DNA from: Clostridium cuniculi
GTDB lineage: Bacteria > Bacillota > Clostridia > Clostridiales > Clostridiaceae
Assembly (NCBI RefSeq): GCF_004353185.1
Contig: NZ_SMUS01000005.1
Location: 62,001 to 126,000 of the forward strand
DNA length: 64,000 bases
Direction of reading: 5' to 3'
Shown: piece after piece, positions 38,229 to 50,138 of the stretch
Numbering within the stretch: position 1 is the first letter of the stretch
Layout: the number at the start of each line of letters is the position of its first letter
Made by a program: the position numbers and the translations under genes
The notes under the pieces: model-generated
What the model was told of the DNA's origin: nothing
Seen by the model: the letters and a program-made list of their open reading frames with translations, nothing else
Database searches by the model: none

Positions 38229-38867
38229 TTAATCCTTTGAATATACTACTAAAATGGTTCCATTAGAAAGTTCTAATCTTATTTCATCAGTTATAAACTC
38301 ATTAGATACAGTTCTAGAATCCCCAATTTCTAAAGTATATTTATCTAAATTATATTTAGCACCTTTTATACTAAATTCTTCTATCTTACTATTATATGCT
38401 AAAAAGGATACATACTTATATTCCTTATCTCTTTTAATAACAGTATTTTCATTAATTAAAAACATCTTATTTCTATCATCAACTATTTCTGATAATACAC
38501 CTGATTTTAAAGCTTTTAATAATAGACCTAAATTACCTAATGTATGGTCAAATCTTTGTCCTGTAGCTCCTAAAAAAATAATTCTTTTTGCATTTTTAGA
38601 AATTCCTAATTCAAAAGCCTCTTCAGAATCAGTAAAGTTTTTCTCACATTGATACTGATATTTAACAGCACCTTGTCTAACTATTTCATCTATAACATCT
38701 AAATTAGAAGAATCAAAATCTCCTACAATATAATGTGGTTTTACTTTAGCCTCAAAAAGATAGTTACACCCTTTATCTACTCCTATTATTAATTCACATT
38801 GCTCTGAATAATAATTAATAATTTCATCTTTAGGTTTAACTCCTCCAGCTACTATTAAACAATTCAT
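38229..38867 (-). CDS. thiN: thiamine diphosphokinase
   Basis: Makes thiamine diphosphate from thiamine and ATP. The 212-residue product has IGVDKGCNYLFEAKVKPHYI, VGDFDSSNLDVI (the GDFDS motif), NFTDSEEAFELGI and FLGATGQRFDHTLGNL, family hallmarks. It follows rpe by 2 bases. Confidence 0.95.
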   Translation of the reverse strand: MNCLIVAGGVKPKDEIINYYSEQCELIIGVDKGCNYLFEAKVKPHYIVGDFDSSNLDVIDEIVRQGAVKYQYQCEKNFTDSEEAFELGISKNAKRIIFLGATGQRFDHTLGNLGLLLKALKSGVLSEIVDDRNKMFLINENTVIKRDKEYKYVSFLAYNSKIEEFSIKGAKYNLDKYTLEIGDSRTVSNEFITDEIRLELSNGTILVVYSKD

Positions 38868-38869
38868 CG

Positions 38870-39517
38870 TTATCCTCTTAAAGCTTTTATATTTTCTGAT
38901 ATATTTCCATCACCAAAGACAGCAGATCCTGCTACTATAACATTAGCACCAGCTTCAATAACATCTTTAACATTATTTTTATCTACTCCACCATCAACCT
39001 GGATTAAAATATTAGGATTATTAGCCTTTATTGCCATTTCCTTAACTTCTTTAATCTTATCTAATGAATATGGAATAAATTTTTGTCCCCCAAATCCTGG
39101 ATTAACAGACATTATTAAAACCATATCTAAACTTGCAATTATATCTTTTAAAACAATTGTTGGTGTAGCTGGGTTTAATGCAACTGCAGCCTTAACACCT
39201 TTTGATTTAATATATTGTATGGCTCTATCTAAATGCTTTTCTGATTCATAATGTAAAGTTATTATATCTGCTCCTGCCGCTATAAATTCATCAATATATC
39301 TTTGAGGATTATTTATCATTAAATGTACATCAAATACTTTATCTGTTTTCCCCCTTATAGCTTTTATTACCGGCATCCCAAATGTAATATTAGGTACAAA
39401 TTCTCCATCCATAACATCTATATGAATAAAATCTGCCCCTGCATCATGTAATTTTACTACCTCCTCTCCTAACTTTGAAAAATCTGCTGATAATATAGAC
39501 GGTGCTATTTTAACCAT
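38870..39517 (-). CDS. rpe: ribulose-phosphate 3-epimerase
   Basis: Interconverts ribulose 5-phosphate and xylulose 5-phosphate. The 215-residue TIM barrel shows [20 protein letters not shown], then [39 protein letters not shown] and VDGGVDKNN, with all metal and catalytic residues. Its ATG overlaps the rsgA stop by one base. Confidence 0.97.
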   Translation of the reverse strand: MVKIAPSILSADFSKLGEEVVKLHDAGADFIHIDVMDGEFVPNITFGMPVIKAIRGKTDKVFDVHLMINNPQRYIDEFIAAGADIITLHYESEKHLDRAIQYIKSKGVKAAVALNPATPTIVLKDIIASLDMVLIMSVNPGFGGQKFIPYSLDKIKEVKEMAIKANNPNILIQVDGGVDKNNVKDVIEAGANVIVAGSAVFGDGNISENIKALRG

Positions 39518-40380
39518 TAATACTTCCTCCCATTATTTATTTCTTCTAAAGTTCTTATATAAAATTCATATCTATATTTATTAATTTCCCCTGCTTCAAC
39601 TGCATTTTTCACAGCACAGCTAGGCTCTTTATAATGTAAGCAACCTCTAAATTTACATTGATTATTATATTCTTCAAACTCAGGGAAACAATATTTCAAA
39701 TCATCCTTTTCAATAAAAGTTACTTCTAATGTTGAAAATCCCGGAGTATCAACTATGTATCCATCTTCTACATCAATAAGTTCACTATGTCTAGTAGTAT
39801 GTCTACCTCTTCCTATTTTATCAGAAACTTCCCCTGTTTCCATATGATATTTTTCTGTTAGTGTATTAATCAGTGTTGATTTTCCTGCTCCTGATGGTCC
39901 ACATAAAACTGTTACATTACCATCTAATTTCTCTTTTAATGATTCTACACCTAATCCCTTTTTAGCATTAATAAATAACACTTCATATCCAATAGCATTT
40001 ATTTTACTTTTAACAAATTCTTTTTCTTCATCCGACACTAAATCAACCTTGTTTAAACACACTATTGCTTTAATATTATTGTGTTCACATAATACTAAAA
40101 ATCTATTTAGTAGATCATAATTAATATCTGGATTCTTTATAGCAAAAACAACAAATGCTTGTGTTACATTAGCCACTGTAGGTCTAATAAGTTCAGACGT
40201 TCTTTCATGAATCTCACAAATAACTCCTTTACCATTATCTATTAATATCTCTACATCGTCTCCAACAAGAGGTTTCATATCCTTATGTCTAAACTTCCCT
40301 CTTGCTTTACATTCAATTAATCCATCAGTAGTTTTTACATAATAAAAACCACCAATTCCTTTGATTATTTTTCCTTTCAT
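39517..40380 (-). CDS. rsgA: small ribosomal subunit biogenesis GTPase RsgA
   Basis: Late 30S maturation GTPase. The 287-residue product has an N-terminal OB fold, then permuted G motifs: G4 CLNKVDLV, G1 [16 protein letters not shown]3 DTPGFSTLE, and a C-terminal zinc site with [19 protein letters not shown]. The start at 40380 follows GGAGGTACT; the 14-residue longer reading runs into the leader. It heads rsgA-rpe-thiN after the prkC terminator. Confidence 0.96.
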   Translation of the reverse strand: MKGKIIKGIGGFYYVKTTDGLIECKARGKFRHKDMKPLVGDDVEILIDNGKGVICEIHERTSELIRPTVANVTQAFVVFAIKNPDINYDLLNRFLVLCEHNNIKAIVCLNKVDLVSDEEKEFVKSKINAIGYEVLFINAKKGLGVESLKEKLDGNVTVLCGPSGAGKSTLINTLTEKYHMETGEVSDKIGRGRHTTRHSELIDVEDGYIVDTPGFSTLEVTFIEKDDLKYCFPEFEEYNNQCKFRGCLHYKEPSCAVKNAVEAGEINKYRYEFYIRTLEEINNGRKY

Positions 40381-40463
40381 AGTACCTCCAAACTTTTTAC
40401 TCTTCATATTTATAATAAACACTATTTCAAAATAAATGCAATATTTTCTTTTAGAAACTCCAA

Positions 40464-40503
40464 AAAAAATAAGATTGCTTAAAATTAAGCAATCTTATTT
40501 TTT
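40464..40503 (-). terminator. terminator after prkC
   Basis: A very long perfect stem (AAAAATAAGATTGCTTAA with TTAAGCAATCTTATTTTT) with a 2-base minimal loop, overlapping the prkC stop. It separates prkC from rsgA. Confidence 0.85.
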
Positions 40504-42586
40504 AGTTTTTGGGTTTATCAGTTCCTAAATCCCCATCTGCATTTACATTTGTAGATTCTCCATCTTCTGGATCTGCAGTTGTTGTATCATCTTCACTTGG
40601 CTCTGTTGGCTCAGTAATTTGAGTTTTTTCAACTTGAATTTTAACAGTTTCACCTTGTTTTATCTTATTTGTAAATCCTTTTACAGTATATAAGTTCATA
40701 TCTTTTTCCGGAGGAGTTCCACCAGATATAGAGTATGATATTCCTGCTGTATTTAAAGAATTAATAGCATCTACTAACGACATGCCAACACTTAAATACT
40801 GACTAACATCTATACTACTAGGTGCTGTATATTTTCCATAGGTTAAAGTAATTTTTGCACCAACAGAAATTTTAGTACCACCTTCAATAGATTGACTTAA
40901 TACAACTCCCTCTTCTGATTCATTATCAGTTTTTTGCTCTTGAAGTATAACTGTTAATCCCAAAGCTTCTAAATCACTCTTTGCAGCATCTACATTTTGC
41001 CCTAAATAATTAGATACTGATACAAGCTTAACTTCTGGTCCCTTGCTTATAGTAAGCTCTATTGTTGTTCCCTTTGGAACTTCTGCATCTCTTTCCGGAT
41101 ATTGATTTATTAAATATCCAGATTTAATATTTTCACTATATTGTTCAGTAATATTCCACTCTAAACCTTTTTGAGTTAATAAGTCCTTTATATAATTTAT
41201 TTCATAATCTCTTAAATCAGGAACTTTCACTTTAGCTACACCACCAGAAACTTTAACTTCTATAGTATCTCCTTTTTCAGCTTGCATATTAGCTGTAGGA
41301 TTCATTTCTAATATAGTATTTTCTTCTTCATCACTTTCAACAGTTTCTGAAACCTTAATATTTAAGCCTAACTTTTCTAATTCTTTTTTAGCATTATCAA
41401 CAGTCATACCAACTATATTAGGAACTATAACACTTTTACTACTTGCTCCACCTCCAGTGAATAATCCTGAACCAAATGCTATTCCACCGAATAATGCAAT
41501 TACAATAACTATAACTCCAACAATTATCATTGTTTTATTATTACGCTTACTTTTCTTTGAATTATTTTTTGATTCAAAGAAATTATCATCTTCTTCATCC
41601 TCATCATCTTCTTCATAATCATTTTCAAAATCTGATTTAGAATACACTTTTTTATTAGATGTTACACCTGCATCTTTACTTACAATATTTTCAGTTCTAA
41701 TAGGCTCCATCACTATAGTTCTACCGTCATCATAATTAACTCTAGCACCAATAGGCGTATTAGGATTTTCCTTTATCTTTTGTAAATCATTTATTAATTC
41801 TCTACAATTTTGATATCTATTTATACTTTCTTTACTTATAGCCTTCATTATTAAATTATTTAGACTATCTGGTATAGAAGGATTATGCTTTTTAGGTTCA
41901 ATTGGTTCTGACTGAATATGCTTTAAAGCAATTGTAACCGGAGATTCACCATCAAAAGGAAGTATTCCTGTTACCATTTCATATAGAACTATTCCTAACG
42001 AATAAATATCTGATCTTAAATCAATAAATGTACCTTTAGCTTGCTCTGGTGATAGATAATGTGCAGACCCCATTATTGTTGTTGTATTAGTTATCGTTGC
42101 TGAAGTGGAACTTTTAGCTATACCAAAATCAGTAACCTTTACTAATCCATTTTCAGTAACTAATATATTTTGTGGCTTTACATCTCTATGAATAATATTA
42201 TTTCTATGAGCACATTCTAAAGCTTTTGCTATTTGAATTGCTATGCTAATAGCAACTGTATAATTTAACTTTCCATTTTCAACTATTAGCTCTTTTAATG
42301 TTTTACCATCAACATATTCCATAACAAAATAATCTATATTTCCTTCTTCCTCGTGCCCAACATCTAATACGTTAACTATATTTGCATCTGAAAAATTTGC
42401 TACAGCTGTTGCTTCTTTTTTAAATTTATCTGAAATATCTTTATTATTGGCGAATTCTCTTTTTAGAATTTTCACAGCTACTAGTCTACTTAACTTATTA
42501 TCTCTAGCTTTATAGACTATAGCCATTCCACCTTCTCCTATTTTTTCTATCAGTTCATATCTATTCCCTAATACTTCACCGATCAT
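40502..42586 (-). CDS. prkC: serine/threonine protein kinase PrkC with PASTA repeats
   Basis: Membrane sensor kinase that detects muropeptides or lipid II and controls germination and wall metabolism. The 694-residue product has an N-terminal Hanks kinase (about 10-270: GEGGMAIVYKA, VAVKIL, IIHRDVKPQNIL, VTDFGIAKS), an acidic juxtamembrane part, one membrane span near 350-372 (MIIVGVIVIVIALFGGIAFG), and an outer region with three PASTA repeats plus a diverged fourth, ending in a T/E/D-rich tail. Next to its phosphatase gene, 2 bases apart. Confidence 0.96.
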   Translation of the reverse strand: MIGEVLGNRYELIEKIGEGGMAIVYKARDNKLSRLVAVKILKREFANNKDISDKFKKEATAVANFSDANIVNVLDVGHEEEGNIDYFVMEYVDGKTLKELIVENGKLNYTVAISIAIQIAKALECAHRNNIIHRDVKPQNILVTENGLVKVTDFGIAKSSTSATITNTTTIMGSAHYLSPEQAKGTFIDLRSDIYSLGIVLYEMVTGILPFDGESPVTIALKHIQSEPIEPKKHNPSIPDSLNNLIMKAISKESINRYQNCRELINDLQKIKENPNTPIGARVNYDDGRTIVMEPIRTENIVSKDAGVTSNKKVYSKSDFENDYEEDDEDEEDDNFFESKNNSKKSKRNNKTMIIVGVIVIVIALFGGIAFGSGLFTGGGASSKSVIVPNIVGMTVDNAKKELEKLGLNIKVSETVESDEEENTILEMNPTANMQAEKGDTIEVKVSGGVAKVKVPDLRDYEINYIKDLLTQKGLEWNITEQYSENIKSGYLINQYPERDAEVPKGTTIELTISKGPEVKLVSVSNYLGQNVDAAKSDLEALGLTVILQEQKTDNESEEGVVLSQSIEGGTKISVGAKITLTYGKYTAPSSIDVSQYLSVGMSLVDAINSLNTAGISYSISGGTPPEKDMNLYTVKGFTNKIKQGETVKIQVEKTQITEPTEPSEDDTTTADPEDGESTNVNADGDLGTDKPKN

Positions 42587-42588
42587 TT

Positions 42589-43305
42589 CTACACCTCTCC
42601 TCCAAATAGCAAGACCGTAATATTATCTCTTCCCCCTCGATTCTTTGCTAATAAAACTAACTTGTCACAGGCAGTATTGTAGTCATTAATATCATTTATT
42701 TCCCTTAATATTTCTTCTTTTAAAACCTCATTAGATAATCCATCTGTACACAACAAATATTTATCATAAGTATTCATATCACTCTTAAATATATCGACCT
42801 TAACAACATTATTTGTTCCTAATGCTCTGGTAATAACATTTTTTTTAGGATGATTTCTTCCCTCTTCTTCAGTTATACTCCCCGAGTCTATAAGCTCCTG
42901 GACCAAAGAATGATCTTTTGTAATTTTAATAATATCATTACCAGTAATACCAAAACAACTACTATCTCCAACATTAGCAACAAGGACATTATCCTCATAT
43001 ACTAATGCAGCAACTAAAGTAGTTCCCATACCTTTGTACTCCAAGCCACATCTTGCTTTATCGTATATTTTTTCATTTGCAAAAAGTATGGCATTTTCAA
43101 GCACATTACTACCATCATTTTTATAATTTTCTTTAACATATGCTTTAACAGCATTTACAGCCATTTCACTAGCTACTTCTCCAGCATTATGACCTCCCAT
43201 ACCATCAGCTACCACATATAACTTATAATCTTCTTCTTCAATGTATCCAGCATAATCCTCATTTAAATTTCTAACTATACCTACATCACTTTTTATACCC
43301 ACCAT
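42589..43305 (-). CDS. prpC: PP2C-type serine/threonine phosphatase PrpC
   Basis: Reverses PrkC phosphorylation. The 238-residue product begins VGIKSDVGIVRNLNEDYAGY and has VVADGMGGHNAGEVASE, VGDSSCF, KDHSLVQELIDSG and GGRDNITVLLF; the metal-binding Asp residues are present. The start at 43305 follows AAGGGGAGAAAAGAA; the longer in-frame reading runs into rlmN. Standard prpC-prkC pair. Confidence 0.95.
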   Translation of the reverse strand: MVGIKSDVGIVRNLNEDYAGYIEEEDYKLYVVADGMGGHNAGEVASEMAVNAVKAYVKENYKNDGSNVLENAILFANEKIYDKARCGLEYKGMGTTLVAALVYEDNVLVANVGDSSCFGITGNDIIKITKDHSLVQELIDSGSITEEEGRNHPKKNVITRALGTNNVVKVDIFKSDMNTYDKYLLCTDGLSNEVLKEEILREINDINDYNTACDKLVLLAKNRGGRDNITVLLFGGEV

Positions 43306-43319
43306 TTCTTTTCTCCCCT

Positions 43320-44351
43320 TTATTTTTGAGTGTCTAGATAACTTCTTCTTAATTGCCCACAAGCAGCATTAATATCTGTTCCCATTTCTCTTCTAACAGT
43401 AACTTCAATACCTTGTGATCTTAATATTTCTTCAAATGCTTCTATAGTCTTTCTAGATGGCCTTTTCAATTCATTTTCTTTGATTTCATTAACTGGAATT
43501 AAATTAACATGACAGCTCATATTTTTTAATAACTTTGCTAAAGATTTAGCATCTTCTTTTCCATCATTAACTCCAGATACTAATGAATATTCATATGTAA
43601 TTCTACGCCCTGTTTTATCCATATAGTATCTACAAGCTTCTAATATTTCACTAATACTATATTTATTAGCTATAGGCATTATTGTTTTTCTTTTTTCATC
43701 ACTAAATGCATGTAATGAAATTGCTAATGTAATACTTAAATTCAAATCTGCTAACTCTTTTATTTTAGGCACTATCCCACAAGTAGACAATGTTATATGT
43801 CTTTGCCCTATATTTAATCCATATTCAGCATTTGCTAAATTTAAGAATTTAACTACATTATCATAGTTATCTAACGGTTCTCCACTTCCCATTAAAACAA
43901 CATTTGAAATTCTTTCTCCTAAGAACTTTTGTGCTACCATTATTTCTGAAAGTATTTCACCTGCACTTAAATCTCTTATTCTACCTCCGATTGTAGAGGC
44001 GCAAAATTTGCACCCCATCCTACAACCCACTTGAGTAGATACACAAATTGAATTTCCATGTTTATATTTCATGAGAACACATTCTATTAAATTATTATCT
44101 TTCATTGATAATAACATTTTTTTAGTATCATCTACATTAGATTCATATACTTCTACAATTTTAGGAATTTCAATATTGAAATTTTCCTTTAACTTTTCTT
44201 TTAAAGTACCAGGTATGTTTTTCATATCATCAAAATTCCATACATCTTTATAAATCCAAGAAAAAACTTGTTTTGCTCTAAAAGCACTTTCACCATTTTC
44301 CTTCATCCAACTCTGTAATTCTTCTAATGTAAAATCTAAAATATTATACAT
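43320..44351 (-). CDS. rlmN: 23S rRNA (adenine-2503-C2)/tRNA methyltransferase RlmN
   Basis: Radical SAM enzyme that methylates A2503 of 23S rRNA and A37 of some tRNAs. The 343-residue product has [11 protein letters not shown] (CxxxCxxC), [26 protein letters not shown] and [12 protein letters not shown], and the second catalytic cysteine near the C-terminus in AACGQLR. Follows rsmB by 11 bases. Confidence 0.97.
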   Translation of the reverse strand: MYNILDFTLEELQSWMKENGESAFRAKQVFSWIYKDVWNFDDMKNIPGTLKEKLKENFNIEIPKIVEVYESNVDDTKKMLLSMKDNNLIECVLMKYKHGNSICVSTQVGCRMGCKFCASTIGGRIRDLSAGEILSEIMVAQKFLGERISNVVLMGSGEPLDNYDNVVKFLNLANAEYGLNIGQRHITLSTCGIVPKIKELADLNLSITLAISLHAFSDEKRKTIMPIANKYSISEILEACRYYMDKTGRRITYEYSLVSGVNDGKEDAKSLAKLLKNMSCHVNLIPVNEIKENELKRPSRKTIEAFEEILRSQGIEVTVRREMGTDINAACGQLRRSYLDTQK

Positions 44352-44362
44352 TTGTTCACCTA

Positions 44363-45676
44363 CTACTTTTTAGAAATCTTAGCAATATAGAATCCATCCA
44401 TATATTCATTTGGTAATATTGTTAAAGAACCATCATTATTATAAATGAAATTATCCATATTTCCTAAGAATATCTTTTCTACTTTTGCATCTTTGTATTT
44501 ATTTAAGAACCATTCTACATTATCTTGATTTTCTTCAGTATTTAATGTACAAGTTGAATAAATCATAGTCCCACCATTCTTTAAATATGCCCAAGCATTT
44601 TCCATTATTGCTCTTTGTGTTGGTACTAAATCTTTAAGCGATTTTCTTGATTTATTCCACTTAATCTCTGGCTTCTTTCTTATTATACCAAGTCCTGAAC
44701 AAGGTACGTCTATCAATACTTTGTCAGCACATGCTACATATTTAGGATTTAATTTTGTTGCATCCATAGCTTCTACTTCTACGTTATTTAATCCTAATCT
44801 TTCTAAGTTTTCATTGATTAATGATAACTTATTTTCATGTAAATCGAAAGAGTATACCTTTCCTTCATTTTCTAATAATTCAGCTATGTGAGTTGTTTTT
44901 CCTCCAGGTGCAGCACAAAGATCTAATGCAACATCTCCAGCATTTAAATCTAAAAGAGGTGATACAAGCATCGCACTTTCATCTTGAACTGTGATTAATC
45001 CTTCTCTAAATAACTCATTATTTTCTATAGAGCTTCCACCCTTTATTATTATAGCTTCAGGACAAGCATATCCTTCTTCTACATCATATCCCATTTCTTC
45101 AAGTCTTTCAAAGACTTCATCATATTCACCTTTACTTGCATTAACTCTAACAGTTACCTTAGGTGTTGCATTTAACCCTGATAAAATCTTTCTTCCATTT
45201 TCTTCACCATATTGTTTATATATCATTCTTATAAACCATGGCTCATAAGAATATTGATATACTAATCTATCAATTTTATCTTTTACATCCATATCATCAG
45301 GATTTTTAGTGTAACTTCTTAATATTCCATTAACTAATTTTGAATCTTGAACTGAAATTTGCTTTGCTAACTCAACTGCCTCATTACAAGCTGCAAACTC
45401 TGGAACCTTATCTAAAAAGTGCATTTGATATATAGCCATTCTTAATATGTTTAATACTCTTTCATCCATTAAAGATATATCTTTAATATAATTAGAGATT
45501 ATCATATCTAATGTTTTCTTTCTTCTTATAGTTCCATAAACAAGTTCTGTTACTAAAGCTCTATCCTTTTCATTTAAATCAGCTTCATTTAATTCATTAG
45601 ATAAAACTAAATTAGAATATGCTCCTTCAATTAAAACTCTGTTAATTATGTTTAATGCTACTTCTCTACTATTCAT
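44363..45676 (-). CDS. rsmB: 16S rRNA (cytosine-967-C5)-methyltransferase RsmB
   Basis: Methylates C967 of 16S rRNA. The 437-residue product has an N-terminal NusB-like RNA-binding domain (about 1-135), then [17 protein letters not shown], the first catalytic [16 protein letters not shown] and [14 protein letters not shown]. Full length. In the standard fmt-rsmB-rlmN-prpC-prkC run. Confidence 0.97.
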   Translation of the reverse strand: MNSREVALNIINRVLIEGAYSNLVLSNELNEADLNEKDRALVTELVYGTIRRKKTLDMIISNYIKDISLMDERVLNILRMAIYQMHFLDKVPEFAACNEAVELAKQISVQDSKLVNGILRSYTKNPDDMDVKDKIDRLVYQYSYEPWFIRMIYKQYGEENGRKILSGLNATPKVTVRVNASKGEYDEVFERLEEMGYDVEEGYACPEAIIIKGGSSIENNELFREGLITVQDESAMLVSPLLDLNAGDVALDLCAAPGGKTTHIAELLENEGKVYSFDLHENKLSLINENLERLGLNNVEVEAMDATKLNPKYVACADKVLIDVPCSGLGIIRKKPEIKWNKSRKSLKDLVPTQRAIMENAWAYLKNGGTMIYSTCTLNTEENQDNVEWFLNKYKDAKVEKIFLGNMDNFIYNNDGSLTILPNEYMDGFYIAKISKK

Positions 45677-45686
45677 ACGTTACCTC

Positions 45687-46382
45687 TTAATCATTATTTC
45701 TATTGCTAATTGCAATTAATCTTACTAATTGTGAAATTGACATTAATGCAGCTGCTACATATGTCATTGCTGCCGCACTTAATACACTTTTTGCCCCACT
45801 AACTTCATTACCATATAATATATTTCTACTTTCTAATATATTTAACGCTCTTCTTGAAGCATTGAATTCTACTGGTAATGTTATTAATTGATAAATTACT
45901 GCTACTGTAAAAAATATAATTCCGATATTTGTTAGTAGTGGAATACTAAAAAGTAAACCTATCATAAATATAATAATTGATGCTTGACTGCTAAAATTAA
46001 CAGCCGTAGCTATGGATGTTCTTAATACTAAAGGTTTATATGCTTCTTTATGCTGTATTGCATGCCCAACTTCATGAGCTGCTATACCTGCCGATGCTAT
46101 ACTTGCTCCATGATATATATCACTAGACAATCTTACAACTCTACTTGTTGGATCATAGTGATCTGTTAGTTCTCCTCTTATTTCAACTACAGGAACATCA
46201 TAAAGTCCTGCTGCATCAAGCATCATTCGTGCAACATTTTCGCCTGTGTATCCATTCATAGTCCTTACAGTCCTATATTTTTTATATGTGCCACTTACCT
46301 TTGATTGTGCCCAAAATGCAATTATTATTGCAGGTAGCAACAAAATCATAGTTCTGTCAAAATAAAATCCTGGATAAATCAT
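45687..46382 (-). CDS. yugP: zinc metallopeptidase, YugP family
   Basis: Membrane-bound neutral zinc peptidase of unknown substrate. The 231-residue product has a membrane span at the N-terminus, HEVGHAIQH (HExxH, about residues 104-112) and three further hydrophobic spans (about 118-220). Inserted between fmt and rsmB, a common clostridial arrangement. Confidence 0.9.
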   Translation of the reverse strand: MIYPGFYFDRTMILLLPAIIIAFWAQSKVSGTYKKYRTVRTMNGYTGENVARMMLDAAGLYDVPVVEIRGELTDHYDPTSRVVRLSSDIYHGASIASAGIAAHEVGHAIQHKEAYKPLVLRTSIATAVNFSSQASIIIFMIGLLFSIPLLTNIGIIFFTVAVIYQLITLPVEFNASRRALNILESRNILYGNEVSGAKSVLSAAAMTYVAAALMSISQLVRLIAISNRNND

Positions 46383-46400
46383 AAAATTTCCCCTTTCATA

Positions 46401-47327
46401 TTATACCAATTTACAACCAACCTCAATATCTTTACCATTTATATATTGTTCAATAGTTAATGGCTTTCCATTAGGGAATTGAACTTTTTTAACAAGCAAA
46501 ATACCATCCTTACAACTAACTTTCATACCAGTTTTGTTAACACTTAATATAGTTCCAGGTTCCTTATTACTATTTTCATTTAAAACCTCAGATTCATATA
46601 TCTTCATATTATCATCTTTATATGTAGTATGTGCAATTGGCCACGGGTTAAGACCTCTAATTAAATTATGTATTTCTCTAGCGCTCTTATCCCAAGATAT
46701 TTTACCAGTGTTTTTAGAAAGCATTTTTGCATAACAAGTTTCACCTTCTTGCTTTATACCTTTTACAGTACCATTAGCAACACCTTCAATTGTTTCTATT
46801 AAAAGATTTCCTCCTCTAACCATTAATATATCATGTAACTCTCCAGCTGTCATGTTTTCAGTTATTTCCACCTCATCTTTTAATAACATATCACCAGTAT
46901 CTAATCCAACATCCATAAGCATAGTTGTATTACCTGATTTTTTCTCTCCATTAATTACAACCCAATTAAGCGGAGCTGCTCCTCTATACATTGGAAGTAA
47001 AGATGCATGTAAATTTATGCAACCATACTTAGGAATATCTAAAACCTCTTTAGTTAATATTTGCCCAAAGGCAACTACTATTATAAAATCTGGTCTAATA
47101 TCCTTTAGATATTCTATAGCCTCTCTATCATCCTTTAATTTTTCTGGCTGAAATACTTTTATATCATGTTTTACAGCTACTTCCTTCACTGCTGAAAAGG
47201 CCATTTTTTTACCTCTTCCTTTAGGTCTATCAGGCTGCGTAAAAACAGCCTCTACTCCATACTTTTCTATTAAAGCTTCTAATGATGGAACAGCAAAATC
47301 AGGAGTTCCCATAAATACAATTTTCAT
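46401..47327 (-). CDS. fmt: methionyl-tRNA formyltransferase
   Basis: Formylates initiator Met-tRNA. The 308-residue product has [19 protein letters not shown], the catalytic [20 protein letters not shown] (Asn, His) and [11 protein letters not shown], followed by the C-terminal tRNA-binding domain. Paired with def, which later removes the formyl group. Confidence 0.97.
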   Translation of the reverse strand: MKIVFMGTPDFAVPSLEALIEKYGVEAVFTQPDRPKGRGKKMAFSAVKEVAVKHDIKVFQPEKLKDDREAIEYLKDIRPDFIIVVAFGQILTKEVLDIPKYGCINLHASLLPMYRGAAPLNWVVINGEKKSGNTTMLMDVGLDTGDMLLKDEVEITENMTAGELHDILMVRGGNLLIETIEGVANGTVKGIKQEGETCYAKMLSKNTGKISWDKSAREIHNLIRGLNPWPIAHTTYKDDNMKIYESEVLNENSNKEPGTILSVNKTGMKVSCKDGILLVKKVQFPNGKPLTIEQYINGKDIEVGCKLV

Positions 47328-47340
47328 TTATAAATACCTC

Positions 47341-47784
47341 CTACTTTACAAGATCTACATATAAAACACCATCTAAGTGATCATTTTCATGTAATATAGC
47401 TCTTGCTAATAATCCTTCTCCCTCTAAAATAAACTCTTCACCCTTTTCATTTAGCGCTTTAACCTTTACGTAATTTGGTCTTTCTACTTCACTAAATTCT
47501 CCAGGTACACTTAAGCAGCCCTCTTCACCACATTGAGTTCCACTAGTTTCTAAAATTTCTGGATTAATAAATACCATTGTTCCATTTTCATCATCAATAT
47601 CTATAACAAATATTCTCTTAAGTATTCCAACTTGTGGTGCAGCTAATCCAACACCATTTGCTTCAAACATAGTATCTACCATATCATTAATAAGAGTTAT
47701 TTCTCTCTTAGTTATCTCAGTAACCTCTTTACACTTCTTTCTTAAAACATCGTCTCCCATAGTTCTAATAGTTCTAATTGCCAT
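47341..47784 (-). CDS. def: peptide deformylase
   Basis: Removes the formyl group from new proteins. The 147-residue product has the three metal-site motifs [20 protein letters not shown] and HENDHLDG (HExxH variant with the usual two His and one Cys). Between priA and fmt, conserved order. Confidence 0.97.
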   Translation of the reverse strand: MAIRTIRTMGDDVLRKKCKEVTEITKREITLINDMVDTMFEANGVGLAAPQVGILKRIFVIDIDDENGTMVFINPEILETSGTQCGEEGCLSVPGEFSEVERPNYVKVKALNEKGEEFILEGEGLLARAILHENDHLDGVLYVDLVK

Positions 47785-47795
47785 TTTATTTCCTC

Positions 47796-50003
47796 CTAGA
47801 ATAAATTATTTGGATTTATATCCATACTTATTCGTATATCATTATATACGTTCTTGTTCTCATCATAAAGTAGTTCTTTAATTTTTTTAGCAAATTCTGA
47901 TTCAAATTCACCTTTTATCACAATTTGCCATCTATAATTTTCTTTAACTTTAGCTACTAAACATGGTATTGGACCTAAAATATCAACCTCTACTTCCTTT
48001 TCAACTAATGGTTTTATCACATTAGATATTTTATGCATAAAGCTCTTCAATAAATCCTCTTTTTTTGATATACCATTTATTAATAATATCTTACCAAAAG
48101 GTGGATATTTCATTAATGCTCTAACTGTAAATTCTTTCTCATAAAACCCTTCATAATCATAATTAACAGCATATTCTAAACTATAATGTTCTGGAGTATA
48201 TGTTTGTATTACTACTTTACCCTGCTTTTCTCCACGTCCTGCTCTTCCTGCAACCTGAGTAATTATCTGAAAAGTTCTTTCTGCAGCTCTATAGTCCGGT
48301 ATATTTATAGACATATCCGCTGCTAATATACCTACAAGAGTAACATTTTTAAAATCAAGACCTTTCGAAATCATTTGAGTTCCTATAAGAATATCAGCTT
48401 TTCCCTCTTTGAATGTGTTATAAATCTTTTCATAAGAGTCTTTACCTCTTGTGGTATCAACATCCATTCTTAAAACTCTAGCATCCTTAAAATATTTTTT
48501 TACCTCTTCCTCAACTCTTTCAGTTCCTGCACCAAAAAACTTAACATATTTACTATCACATTTTGGACACTTTTGAGGAGCTCTTTTTGTTTTTCCACAA
48601 TAATGACAAACAAGAAGTCCACTTCTATGATATGTCATAGAAATATCACATTCCTCACACTTAAATACATATCCACAACTTCTACATGATACAAAAGTAG
48701 AAAATCCTCTTCTATTTAAGAATAATATTATCTGCTCTCCTTTAGAAAGTTTTTCTTGCATATCTCTAAAAAGTTCTCTGCTAAATAAAGATATATTTCC
48801 ACTTCTTAATTCATTTCTCATATCAATAACCTTCATAGGAGGCATAGCTTTACCATCAACTCTTGAATTTAATTCTAATAATTTTAAGTCACCTGTCAAA
48901 GCTCTATAATAAGTTTCTATAGTTGGTGTAGCCGATCCTAAGACCACCCTACAACCTTTTTGCTCACTTAAAAATTCTGCAACCTCTTTAGTCTGATATT
49001 TAGGATTTTGATCTGATTTATATGTGTTTTCATGTTCCTCATCAATAATGATAAGTCCTAAATTTTTTACAGGTAAAAAAATAGCACTTCTTGCTCCTAC
49101 TACAAGTTTAGCCTTACCTTCTTTTACTCTAAACCACTCATCAAATCTTTCTCCATCAGATAACTTGCTATGAAACAAAGCAACATCTCTTCCAAATCTC
49201 CCTTTAAATCTTTCAATCATTTGAGGAGTTAATGATATTTCAGGAACTAAAACGATAGCTGATTGATTTTTTTCTAAGACTTCTTCAACCATTCTCATAT
49301 ATACTTCTGTTTTACCTGAACCAGTAACACCTTTAAGTAAAAATAAATTATTGCCAGAATTATTATATTCATCAAGAACATGTTTTTGCTCAAAGGTTAA
49401 CTCTTTTTCAGAATCTATATTGTAAGTTCTATTATTATACCTAAAAACAGTCTCTTCTTCTACTACTAATAATCCTTTTTCAATTAATTTATTTAATTTG
49501 TATTGAGATATTGAGTTAACATTAATAAGTTCACTTTTTGTATATTTACCTGAATTTTCCTTCAAAAAGTTAATAATTTCTATATATCCTTCAGGTTTTT
49601 TTATACAACTTAAATCATCGCTTTTAAATACTATTACCTTTTTATTTTTACTTTTAGCACCTTTCATAATTCCAACAGGAATAAGCAATCTAAATGCATC
49701 AATATATTTACACAAGTACTTTTCTCTTAAAAAATTAATAAGCTTAATATCATCTTCATCTATAATAGGCTCATCTGTTATTATTGCAGAAATTTTTTTA
49801 ACTTTAAAACTTATGTTAACTTCATTTTCTCCCTTTATAGAAAGCACAAAACCTTCTGATGTCTTATTGCCCATTCCAAATGGAACTTTTACTATTTGCC
49901 CTACCTGAACTTTTTCTTCAAGCTCTACAGGAATCTTATATGTAAAAGGTCTATCAATTTCCAATGCTTCTGAATTTAATATTATTTCAGCATATAAATT
50001 CAA
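47796..50003 (-). CDS. priA: primosomal protein N' (PriA helicase)
   Basis: Restarts replication at collapsed forks. The 735-residue product has an N-terminal DNA-binding domain, Walker [21 protein letters not shown] box, [11 protein letters not shown], and a zinc region with paired cysteines ([23 protein letters not shown]), then [11 protein letters not shown] and QVAGRAGRG. Full length. Heads the def-fmt-rsmB-prkC operon. Confidence 0.96.
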   Translation of the reverse strand: MNLYAEIILNSEALEIDRPFTYKIPVELEEKVQVGQIVKVPFGMGNKTSEGFVLSIKGENEVNISFKVKKISAIITDEPIIDEDDIKLINFLREKYLCKYIDAFRLLIPVGIMKGAKSKNKKVIVFKSDDLSCIKKPEGYIEIINFLKENSGKYTKSELINVNSISQYKLNKLIEKGLLVVEEETVFRYNNRTYNIDSEKELTFEQKHVLDEYNNSGNNLFLLKGVTGSGKTEVYMRMVEEVLEKNQSAIVLVPEISLTPQMIERFKGRFGRDVALFHSKLSDGERFDEWFRVKEGKAKLVVGARSAIFLPVKNLGLIIIDEEHENTYKSDQNPKYQTKEVAEFLSEQKGCRVVLGSATPTIETYYRALTGDLKLLELNSRVDGKAMPPMKVIDMRNELRSGNISLFSRELFRDMQEKLSKGEQIILFLNRRGFSTFVSCRSCGYVFKCEECDISMTYHRSGLLVCHYCGKTKRAPQKCPKCDSKYVKFFGAGTERVEEEVKKYFKDARVLRMDVDTTRGKDSYEKIYNTFKEGKADILIGTQMISKGLDFKNVTLVGILAADMSINIPDYRAAERTFQIITQVAGRAGRGEKQGKVVIQTYTPEHYSLEYAVNYDYEGFYEKEFTVRALMKYPPFGKILLINGISKKEDLLKSFMHKISNVIKPLVEKEVEVDILGPIPCLVAKVKENYRWQIVIKGEFESEFAKKIKELLYDENKNVYNDIRISMDINPNNLF

Positions 50004-50107
50004 TTTATCACCCTCACTCTACCTTAATTGCTATACACTTAAAGTTCACAATTAAATTTAAACTCATAAGAGTTCATTGAATAATTACATTTTCTTAACA
50101 ATCTTGT

Positions 50108-50138
50108 ATATAAAGAAAAGCGCAATTAGCGCTTTTCT
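50108..50138 (-). terminator. terminator after coaBC
   Basis: AGAAAAGCGC pairs perfectly with GCGCTTTTCT around AATTA; T-rich sequence follows on the minus strand. Separates the gmk-rpoZ-coaBC unit from priA. Confidence 0.8.

Noticed and set aside
40502..42586. Truncated prkC
   Set aside because: The last PASTA-like repeat is diverged, but the gene has a full kinase, a membrane span and a normal length, so it is intact.
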